NCBI GenBank assembly: GCA_045546735.1
Contig: JAZQDJ010000038.1
Location: 1 to 8,833, forward strand
Direction: 5' to 3'
Length of the DNA: 8,833 nucleotides
Source: SVFI01 sp045546735
Lineage (GTDB): Bacteria; Bacillota; Clostridia; Lachnospirales; Lachnospiraceae
The translations under genes and the position numbers were made by a program. Under the pieces are notes generated by a model. The model saw only the letters and a program-made list of their open reading frames with translations. It made no database searches and was not told the DNA's origin. Shown in pieces: positions 1 through 4,950 of the stretch; within the stretch, counting starts at the first letter, position 1, and each line of letters begins with the position of its first letter.

Positions 1-723
1 GCCGGCGTCAGTATCTATTCCTAGGAACATAAGGCCCTCTGACGACGAAAGATCGTTTTTCAACATATGCAGTTGCGAGCTCTCTGCCTCATAACTGTAT
101 TGTTCCTTCGTCTGCTCCAAAAGCTTCTTCATGTCCAAACCGTTAATTGCAACTAACTGTGCATTTTCTTTCTTAAACTTATAAATATCCTTCATATAAT
201 GACGAACTTCCGGATTTTCTTTCACATAGGTATGACCGTCACGCAGCACAGAACAAATATACTCCGCTTTTTGGCTGAACCGGCACACAGTAACCGTTTC
301 CGTTTCGCCAAGCTGCTTCAACACCTCTTGATATCTTACTTCAACTTCTTCCGGAGTTCCTTGATAAAACGCAGGATGACATTTTTTCAAATGCTTCATC
401 ACACATTCTAAATCTTCAATTGCCTCCTTGTTTGTCAAAACCGTATCCATTGTCTCAGAATATGTAACACTTTGGTTCCAATATGGATTACAGTAATTTC
501 CAAAAGCCGAAATCAGAATAACAACTACACTGATGATAATCACTGCAATTCGCTTTCTTCTTTTCGAAATAATCCGAATACAACCGGCTGCAAAAATTAC
601 GATCACAACCGCAAAAATCACTGTGAAATATTCCGGGATTTCAAACCATAACATACTTGCCGGAATACTTCCGAGCGCAATTACCAAAGACAATATCCAT
701 AAACTCATAAAAAATATCTTCAT
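1..723 (-). CDS. S41-family (tail-specific type) peptidase, N-terminal part, cut by window edge
   Basis: The ATG at 723-721 opens a frame of 241 codons that runs off the left edge of the window without a stop. Residues about 5-25, 33-50 and 58-76 are hydrophobic and look like three membrane segments, with a basic stretch (KRRKR, 54-58) before the third. After them comes a region that resembles the N-terminal part of S41 peptidases: a helical segment with HP at 115-116, the LRDGHTYV motif at 160-167, and an INGLDMKKLL segment at 193-202 like the conserved NG turn of this family. The catalytic serine and lysine of S41 enzymes would lie beyond the edge, so activity cannot be judged. Family knowledge suggests a membrane-anchored serine peptidase with its domain outside the cell. 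The start overlaps the stop of the DUF1349 gene as ATGA and is preceded by GAGGA, which supports translational coupling. The family call is fairly secure; the substrate is unknown. Confidence 0.75.
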   Translation of the reverse strand, partial: MKIFFMSLWILSLVIALGSIPASMLWFEIPEYFTVIFAVVIVIFAAGCIRIISKRRKRIAVIIISVVVILISAFGNYCNPYWNQSVTYSETMDTVLTNKEAIEDLECVMKHLKKCHPAFYQGTPEEVEVRYQEVLKQLGETETVTVCRFSQKAEYICSVLRDGHTYVKENPEVRHYMKDIYKFKKENAQLVAINGLDMKKLLEQTKEQYSYEAESSQLHMLKNDLSSSEGLMFLGIDTDAG

Positions 724-1331
724 TCTTCCTCATCCGCCTTTTGTCCGTCATGTGCTTTCCATATGCATTCCGTCATTTTAAACTCTGAAAACGTGGCTTT
801 AAACGATGAATTTTCAGGACTGCATGCATATATACCGAACCTGATGTTTCCTTTCCCGTTCCACATATGACAAATCCTCATCTGACTATAATTTACGCCG
901 TCCGCAGAACATTCTATGCAATAATCATCTTCCCTGCGACTAAATCGGTACCACATCGATTTTACAGACGCATCGATAGCCGTCGTCGCCCAATCAGAAT
1001 AACCGTTGTTTGTCACAACACTTCCCAAATGCTGAAATTCTTCATTCTCATATTCTATCGACCCTTTTAACCAGTTTTCACTGTCCAGGTACATAACTAC
1101 TCCGCATTGGTCAAATCGATGTTTGCTCTCAAACTCTGTTTTGACAACAAACGAAAAATACGCTTCCTCCGTCTCTATTTGCAACACCGGTGCATTATCA
1201 TTCCGAAAATGATAATATGTTCTTTGCCATAAATCCGTAAATGGTTTTGTCGTGATTTCAATCTTGTCCTCCGATATAGTGTATTCTTCCGGTTCTCTTG
1301 TCCATTCTAATTTATTGACATCAAATTTCAT
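720..1331 (-). CDS. DUF1349 family protein (concanavalin A-like fold)
   Basis: This 203-residue protein has no signal peptide or membrane segment, so it is probably cytoplasmic. Most of its length matches the DUF1349 pattern: FDQCGVVMYLDSENWLKGSIEYE (residues 73-95, written here only as landmarks D74, W87, K89, E93), LGSVVTNNGYSDWAT (102-116), a YRFSRRED segment (128-135), CSADGVNY (141-148) and FGIYACSP (165-172). Bacterial members are usually about 180-200 residues, so the length is normal. The family has a beta-sandwich fold like lectins and glucanases, but its biochemical role is not established; the yeast relative Ree1 was linked to regulation of enolase. It overlaps the lipoprotein gene upstream and the peptidase gene downstream by 4 bases each (ATGA). 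A GAGGA ribosome binding site lies at 1342-1338, within the end of the lipoprotein gene. The family is clear; the function in this operon is unknown. Confidence 0.85.
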   Translation of the reverse strand: MKFDVNKLEWTREPEEYTISEDKIEITTKPFTDLWQRTYYHFRNDNAPVLQIETEEAYFSFVVKTEFESKHRFDQCGVVMYLDSENWLKGSIEYENEEFQHLGSVVTNNGYSDWATTAIDASVKSMWYRFSRREDDYCIECSADGVNYSQMRICHMWNGKGNIRFGIYACSPENSSFKATFSEFKMTECIWKAHDGQKADEEE

Positions 1332-2125
1332 TCTGCTTCCTCACTGATTACTTTATAAAAGTTTCCATCCACGCAGCTGCATGTAAACTCTGACTTATCC
1401 TCATTCAAATAAAAAGAATACAGCGTACTATAGCCTCTCGCTTCTTCAATCTCTATACATACCGGTTCTGCCTCTTCGTCTAAACTTATCGAATACCCGT
1501 TGATAGTTTGAGACAACTCCCAGCCACCTTCATTGTATTTATATATTTCCACAGAAAGCTTATCACCATCAACAAAAACCAAACGTGTCAGGCCATCCTC
1601 ACTGTCCCATGTACCTTCCAGCATCGTATAAGCCCTCGTCTGCTCTGCCCTGCGCTCCTCCTGCAGTTTCATTTGTTTCTCTTTTTCCGCTTCCGTATAA
1701 AACGCCTCTTTATCTCCGGACACAAAATAACCGTAATCATCTGCCCAGTCTCCCTGCAACATCGCATAAGCATCCGAATCCAGATAGCGGATATGGTAAT
1801 ACAAATAATGGTTTACCGTTATCTTCATCCCGCTGATGTTATACGGCTTTGAAGAATAAACCGTAAGCACGTCCTCTTTTGCCTCAAATGTTGTATCCTC
1901 TGCAATATACTCAAACTCCGCATTATAACAAGAAACCTCTTCCACCTCGGAAAAAGCCCCTTTTGAAAAATATACAACTATTTTGTCATCATATACTTTT
2001 GTTTTCTCAATTGAAACCGCCAATTCATCCTTCGTTTCGTATGTATAAGTTTCCTTTGGCAAACCACTGCACGCAGATAGTAAGCATAATGACAAAAGCA
2101 AGCTAAAACTAACTATTTTCTTCAT
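1328..2125 (-). CDS. Lipoprotein of unknown function with a repeated AYxMLxGxW motif
   Basis: The 265-residue product starts with a short lipoprotein signal: KK at 2-3, a leucine-rich core, and the lipobox L16-S17-A18-C19. It should therefore be exported and attached to the outer face of the membrane through Cys19. The mature part is acidic and rich in beta-strand-like segments. A charged, helix-forming stretch (about 141-166, many E, K, R and Q) separates two regions. The first ends with AYAMLQGDWADDYG (119-132) and the second begins with AYTMLEGTWDSEDG (165-178), which looks like an internal repeat. I do not recognise the family. A GGGGAG ribosome binding site sits at 2139-2134, inside the end of the preceding membrane-protein gene, which it overlaps by 17 bases. 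The neighbours (a membrane protein, and a peptidase with a likely extracytoplasmic domain) suggest a shared role at the envelope, but this is inference. Confidence 0.85.
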   Translation of the reverse strand: MKKIVSFSLLLSLCLLSACSGLPKETYTYETKDELAVSIEKTKVYDDKIVVYFSKGAFSEVEEVSCYNAEFEYIAEDTTFEAKEDVLTVYSSKPYNISGMKITVNHYLYYHIRYLDSDAYAMLQGDWADDYGYFVSGDKEAFYTEAEKEKQMKLQEERRAEQTRAYTMLEGTWDSEDGLTRLVFVDGDKLSVEIYKYNEGGWELSQTINGYSISLDEEAEPVCIEIEEARGYSTLYSFYLNEDKSEFTCSCVDGNFYKVISEEAE

Positions 2126-2606
2126 CCGTTCTTCTCCCCATCGGCCATACAGAAAAAATCCATATTAAAAAAGCCAAACTCCCTGTCATGATTAAAAGGT
2201 ATAGTAGATTTGTAAATCGCATTATAATAAATCCGCCAAGTAGTGAGCACACACAAAATCCTATCCACAAATATTTTGCCTTCTTATATTCTTCCTGTGC
2301 TATGACAGAAGTTTTCCGTATAGCAATACAACGCCACGGCACTAAAAGAAACAATGCAATCAAAAGCATTGCCGCAACGGATAATATCATCGTTATAAAT
2401 GAAATAGCCCCATTTGTCCCCGCCACAAATAAATTGGCAACTCCTGCAAACTCCGAGCCGTCTATCTGCATACTGTCCACGTAGTCAATCTGCGGCGTCT
2501 GCATACGTATTTCCCATGCATAAGCAAGCGCCCCATACAAAAGATATAAAACAATTACTGCCAAAGCAATTATTCTGGCTTTTTGTTTTCCGGATAATCT
2601 CTTCAT
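2109..2606 (-). CDS. Small integral membrane protein, about four transmembrane helices
   Basis: This 165-residue protein has hydrophobic segments at about 11-30, 65-90, 112-129 and 132-154, so four membrane helices are likely. A basic N terminus (MKRLSGKQKAR) suggests an inside start. Between helices 1 and 2 lies a polar loop of about 30 residues. Between helices 2 and 3 there is a positively charged loop (R92 to K111) with RK and KK pairs, consistent with the cytoplasmic side. The last ten residues are polar and acidic. I see no catalytic motif and no recognised family. Translation starts at ATG 2606-2604, which overlaps the stop of the STAS-like gene as ATGA. A GGGGAG ribosome binding site lies at 2616-2611. 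The overlaps on both sides imply coupled synthesis with the lipoprotein. It could be a partner or anchor for a complex, but nothing in the sequence proves this. Confidence 0.8.
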   Translation of the reverse strand: MKRLSGKQKARIIALAVIVLYLLYGALAYAWEIRMQTPQIDYVDSMQIDGSEFAGVANLFVAGTNGAISFITMILSVAAMLLIALFLLVPWRCIAIRKTSVIAQEEYKKAKYLWIGFCVCSLLGGFIIMRFTNLLYLLIMTGSLAFLIWIFSVWPMGRRTDEENS

Positions 2607-2980
2607 TTCTCTCCCCTGTTTTCTACTTCCGACAAATCATAAATATACTTAAACGCAATCACATCTTCCGAATCCGCTGCCTGCCCCTCTAATTCTTCTT
2701 TCAATGAATTATCTTCATCAATGATAAAATAAATGCACTCGCAACCGAGCAACGCTGCTTTTGGCATAAAATAGTCTGCCACCCAGGCGGTATCCTCCGG
2801 AATATTCTCAAAACCGTCCCTTGTATCTGCTACATAATCACATTTATACTTTCCGATGATTTCCAAAGCATATTCCAAAGGCTTGCGGTAGTCCTCCATA
2901 CAACAAAACTTTTTCCATTTTACAAAAACAACATTTTTCTCTTCTTCATACCGCACATCACAATATTCTGATAAATACAT
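2603..2980 (-). CDS. SpoIIAA-like / STAS-fold small protein
   Basis: The 125-residue product has no export signal. Its layout resembles the SpoIIAA-like (STAS/SEC14-type) family: a beta segment with NVVFVKWKKF (16-25), a helix with YRKPLEYALEII (31-42), a strand ending in the YVADTRDG segment (49-56), a PEDTAWVADYFMPKAALLGC helix (61-80) and a further strand, ECIYFIID (81-88). In that family the DTR segment follows strand three and a W-x-x-x-x-x-P helix follows it; both are visible here. Such proteins are often small regulators or ligand binders, but no specific role can be assigned. The start is well supported: AAGGAG at 2994-2989, 8 bases from the ATG, overlaps the TAA stop of the carbamoyltransferase gene, so the same ribosomes may continue into this gene. 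The family call rests on pattern memory and is moderate. Confidence 0.7.
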   Translation of the reverse strand: MYLSEYCDVRYEEEKNVVFVKWKKFCCMEDYRKPLEYALEIIGKYKCDYVADTRDGFENIPEDTAWVADYFMPKAALLGCECIYFIIDEDNSLKEELEGQAADSEDVIAFKYIYDLSEVENRGEK

Positions 2981-2992
2981 ATTTCTATCTCC

Positions 2993-3820
2993 TTAACTCA
3001 GACAATACAGCATCACTGCCTGTTGCACTTCCAAAAGATGCTTTTTAAACTCATATCCTACAAAATAGTCGGAATCTATCACATCTTCGGACACTTCCTC
3101 ACCACGATAAAACGGCGGGCATGGATTTAAAATTGCTCCATCATTTGCCAGTTTCATAGTTTCTTTTGTCACCTGACAATCTTTAAAATCCGGAAGTATA
3201 TTTCCCGGTAACGAATCCGTGCAGACAATATCTTTTCCCACTATCGCATCTTTAATATTGTGGTGCGTCACCAGTCCGTCCATCTCATAACCGTTCCCGC
3301 AGCACTGCTCCAATGAAAATCCCATGATTTCAGACGCTGCTTTCCATGATAAGCCGATATTTCCGTTCTTTCCGACATATAAATAATTATCTTTCGTAAA
3401 ATCATCTCTGATTTTTGAAAGTGCATACATATCTGCTAATATCTCACATGGGTGATTTTCGTCCGTCATTGCGTTAATCACAGGAACTTTTGAAAACTCG
3501 GCAAGTTGCTCTACTACACGCACATCTTTATGTCGTACTATGACCAAATCTGCCCAGTTATTTAAATATCCGCAAACATCTTTCAAGTCTTCTTTTTTAT
3601 CCAATGTTTCTGACGGAAACAAAATCGGTTGTCCGCCGAGCAGATAAACACCTTTTTCAAAGGTAACTCTTGTCCGGATGCTGGAAGCAGGAAAAAACAG
3701 TACTACACTTTTCCCTTTGAAAGCTCCTGTATGTTTGCCTTGACAAACCTCATCCGTCCATCCAAAAAGCTCATATATATCAATCGCTTTATAGTCGGTT
3801 AGTTTTATAAAATGCTTCAT
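2993..3820 (-). CDS. Divergent aspartate/ornithine-type carbamoyltransferase
   Basis: This 275-residue protein has the two-domain layout of transcarbamylases, which move a carbamoyl group from carbamoyl phosphate to an amine. Visible landmarks are the phosphate loop SSIRTR (46-51) followed by TFEKG and LLGG (61-63), VRH (95-97), HPCEILADMYAL (123-134), TDSLPGN (201-207), NPCPPFYRGEEV (232-243) and the C-terminal VQQAVMLYCL (265-274). It is shorter than typical ornithine or aspartate enzymes (about 300-330). Compared with the family, the loop STRT is SIRT here, the HPxQ motif is HPCE, the ornithine SMG loop is absent, and HCLP (ornithine) or HPGP (aspartate) is NPCP. Substrate is therefore open, and loss of activity is possible. 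No arginine or pyrimidine gene is nearby. A GGAGG site (3832-3828) lies 7 bases before the ATG. It is the first gene of the six-gene unit. Confidence 0.85.
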   Translation of the reverse strand: MKHFIKLTDYKAIDIYELFGWTDEVCQGKHTGAFKGKSVVLFFPASSIRTRVTFEKGVYLLGGQPILFPSETLDKKEDLKDVCGYLNNWADLVIVRHKDVRVVEQLAEFSKVPVINAMTDENHPCEILADMYALSKIRDDFTKDNYLYVGKNGNIGLSWKAASEIMGFSLEQCCGNGYEMDGLVTHHNIKDAIVGKDIVCTDSLPGNILPDFKDCQVTKETMKLANDGAILNPCPPFYRGEEVSEDVIDSDYFVGYEFKKHLLEVQQAVMLYCLS

Positions 3821-3855
3821 TTGTTTTCCTCCGAAAAAGTACTCATATCTTTTTC

Positions 3856-3886
3856 ATTATACAACAACTTTGCATGTAATGGTCAA
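3856..3886 (-). promoter_or_regulatory. Candidate sigma-A-type promoter for the six-gene unit
   Basis: Read on the minus strand, TATAAT occurs at 3861-3856 and TTGACC at 3886-3881, with a 19-base spacer, longer than the usual 17. Transcription would begin near 3849, leaving a leader of about 30 bases that contains the GGAGG site of the carbamoyltransferase gene. The perfect -10 and the position directly before an operon support it; the long spacer weakens it and may mean an activator is needed. Confidence 0.5.
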
Positions 3887-3890
3887 TAAA

Positions 3891-3958
3891 TACCATATTT
3901 CCCCAAATAATACCCACGGTTCCAAAATACTTCTACTAAAATATGGGTACCTTGGGTA
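3891..3958. repeat. Imperfect inverted repeats just upstream of the candidate promoter
   Basis: The arm TACCCACGGTTCC (3911-3923) pairs with GGTACCTTGGGTA (3946-3958) at 11 of 13 positions around a 22-base loop. A flanking pair, TACCATATTT (3891-3900) and AAATATGGGTA (3939-3949), matches with one extra base, and its right arm partly overlaps the first. The location directly upstream of the -35 suggests an operator region rather than a terminator; there is no T-run after it. Function is inferred from position only. Confidence 0.45.
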
Positions 3959-4067
3959 AATATCCATAGGTTTCTTGCCCAAAATCAAGCATTTTTACCA
4001 CTTCATAGAGCAAATTTTTCAAAAAATGTGGGCAAGAAATCTCAAAAAAGATGAGTTAATTACCCAA
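3899..4067. promoter_or_regulatory. Cluster of seven T(A/G/C)CCCA-type motifs
   Basis: Short related octamers recur in the gene-free region: TTCCCCAA (3899-3906), ATACCCAC (3910-3917), reverse-strand GTACCCAT (3943-3950), reverse-strand TTACCCAA (3952-3959), TTGCCCAA (3975-3982), reverse-strand TTGCCCAC (4028-4035) and TTACCCAA (4060-4067). They fit a loose consensus TTRCCCAA and occur in both orientations. Such clustering upstream of a promoter is typical of binding sites for a repressor or activator, but no regulator is named by the sequence, and chance in an AT-rich spacer is not excluded. Confidence 0.35.
3971..4039. repeat. 11-bp perfect inverted repeat with 47-base spacer
   Basis: TTTCTTGCCCA (3971-3981) is the exact reverse complement of TGGGCAAGAAA (4029-4039). 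Two more outer base pairs (3968-3969 with 4041-4042) match after one mismatch. The spacer contains a second, looser match (CATTTTT near 3990 and AAAAAATG near 4021-4028). No T-run follows, so it is not a typical terminator. It may be a pair of protein sites or a remnant of a small mobile element. Confidence 0.5.
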
Positions 4068-4073
4068 CACAAG

Positions 4074-4120
4074 AAAAAAGCCGTCGCCCCGCAACGCGGA
4101 GCAACAGCCCTCTTCTTTTT
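4074..4120 (-). terminator. Intrinsic terminator after the GNAT gene
   Basis: On the minus strand a 13-base-pair stem (4108-4096 with 4092-4080, three of the pairs G-U) closes a GTT loop and is followed by six T residues (4079-4074). The stem starts about 15 bases after the acetyltransferase stop codon. A T-rich run (TCTTCTTTTT, 4111-4120) also lies on the other side, so it could act in both directions, although no plus-strand gene reads into it. It separates the GNAT gene from the downstream six-gene unit. Confidence 0.85.
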
Positions 4121-4122
4121 AA

Positions 4123-4770
4123 TTACCTTACGGTTGAATGACTTTGAATATAAAAGATTTCCTGACTAGGCTTCCATTCTTTCTTTTTCGGCGGAAACTG
4201 TGCCTCAAATTCTTTAAGTCCTTCTTCTGTCATAGCTTCAAAAGCCGGACTTTCATGATAATACCAGGTTCTTCCATCCAGTACATTCTCTTTCAATTGT
4301 TTGACGAGCAAAGCCGCCGGATATACGTCACCTTCCATACAGACATGATATCTGTGACTACTGCGAAAACCACGTGCCACGTAATTTGCCGGATCACCGA
4401 AATTCACAATGACATCGTACCCGAGTTTTTCTGCAATCTCAAAAGAATGTTCCAGCAAAATACGGCTGTATCCCATGCGCTGATAATCCGGATGAATACT
4501 GATCGGACCGAAACTTAAAATCGGCTTTTCATTTCCGTCCTTGTCCTTTAACATCGCCTTTGTGTACATGACATTTCCGATAATCTCTCCCTCCACTTCA
4601 AGCACAAGTGCAAGTTCCGGGATAAAATCCTCATGTCCGCGCATCACATGTACCATATAATGCTCATCGCATCCTTCTTTGTACACGTTCCAAAACGCTT
4701 CTCTTGTTAAGTTTTCTACTACGCTGTAGTCCTTTTCTGTTTCCTGACGTATGATATAGTTTTTATTCAT
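4123..4770 (-). CDS. GNAT family N-acetyltransferase (YhbS-like)
   Basis: The 215-residue product resembles the GNAT superfamily, which transfers an acetyl group from acetyl-CoA to an amine. The fold signals are in order: an N-terminal strand with IIRQETEKD (6-14), the strand LALVLEVEGEIIGNVMY (53-69), the core LSFGPISIHPDYQ (85-97), and the acetyl-CoA loop Q97-R98-M99-G100-Y101-S102. These are followed by a helix and the NYVARGF segment (129-135) typical of motif B. The second glycine of the usual QxxGxG/A loop is a serine here, which is tolerated in some YhbS-type relatives. The C-terminal 75 residues are an extension of unknown role. The substrate cannot be deduced; small molecules are more likely than ribosomal protein because there is no RimI-type context. 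The start is supported by AGGAGG at 4785-4780, nine bases upstream. It seems to be a single-gene unit ended by the terminator that follows. Confidence 0.88.
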   Translation of the reverse strand: MNKNYIIRQETEKDYSVVENLTREAFWNVYKEGCDEHYMVHVMRGHEDFIPELALVLEVEGEIIGNVMYTKAMLKDKDGNEKPILSFGPISIHPDYQRMGYSRILLEHSFEIAEKLGYDVIVNFGDPANYVARGFRSSHRYHVCMEGDVYPAALLVKQLKENVLDGRTWYYHESPAFEAMTEEGLKEFEAQFPPKKKEWKPSQEIFYIQSHSTVR

Positions 4771-4792
4771 TATTTTTTTCCTCCTGAATGTT

Positions 4793-4805
4793 GTTAACTG
4801 TCAAC
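4793..4805. promoter_or_regulatory. Short palindrome in the GNAT leader
   Basis: GTTAACTGTCAAC reads as six-base arms around one central base, with one mismatched position. It lies eight bases before the GNAT ribosome binding site on the minus strand. Its size fits an operator half-site pair, but no regulator gene is present and it may be chance. It includes a TTGACA that has no usable -10 downstream. Confidence 0.25.
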
Positions 4806-4814
4806 TGCTTACCG

Positions 4815-4845
4815 CGGGAGGTTTGTTACGTTAGCAAACCTCCCG
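4815..4845. other. Strong 11-bp hairpin in the leader of the GNAT gene
   Basis: CGGGAGGTTTG (4815-4825) is the exact reverse complement of CAAACCTCCCG (4835-4845). The nine-base loop can pair further on the plus-strand copy only. No T-run follows directly in either direction, so it is not a normal intrinsic terminator. On the minus strand the 3' arm contains CCTCC (4821-4817), which could also pair with the GNAT ribosome binding site AGGAGG (4785-4780). It begins one base after the stop codon of the possible small peptide at 4847-4882. Confidence 0.7.
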
Positions 4846-4846
4846 G

Positions 4847-4882
4847 TTATGCTACCGTCTCCTTTTTGTTGTACTTCTTCAA
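4847..4882 (-). CDS. Possible 11-residue leader peptide upstream of the GNAT gene
   Basis: A TTG at 4882-4880 opens a frame that would give MKKYNKKETVA and stops with TAA at 4849-4847. AAGGAG (4897-4892) lies nine bases upstream, a good ribosome binding site. The stop is followed almost at once by the hairpin at 4815-4845. This arrangement (short peptide, stable hairpin, then a gene with its own ribosome site) is the layout of translational attenuation leaders. Against it: the start is TTG, no obvious promoter precedes it, and a peptide this short can appear by chance. No matching known leader is recognised. Confidence 0.3.
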   Translation of the reverse strand: MKKYNKKETVA

Positions 4883-4950
4883 ACAAGCACTCTCCTTATA
4901 AATAAAATTTTAATATCATCAGGTCTTACGACCGGATTAACATTATCTTA

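Noticed and set aside
3975..4169. A plus-strand open frame of 64 codons across the gene-free region and the end of the GNAT gene.
   Set aside because: No good ribosome site, and it runs through the terminator hairpin and antisense to the GNAT gene. The product has no family features.
4799..4804. A consensus TTGACA on the minus strand just before the GNAT gene, suggesting a promoter.
   Set aside because: The matching -10 position falls in GGAAAA within the ribosome site, so transcription would start inside the gene.
4905..4940. A small hairpin (GGTC-GTAA-GACC) after the LRR gene as a terminator.
   Set aside because: The stem is only four pairs with a few weak additions, and the following AT-rich run is not a T-tract. 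Termination here is doubtful.
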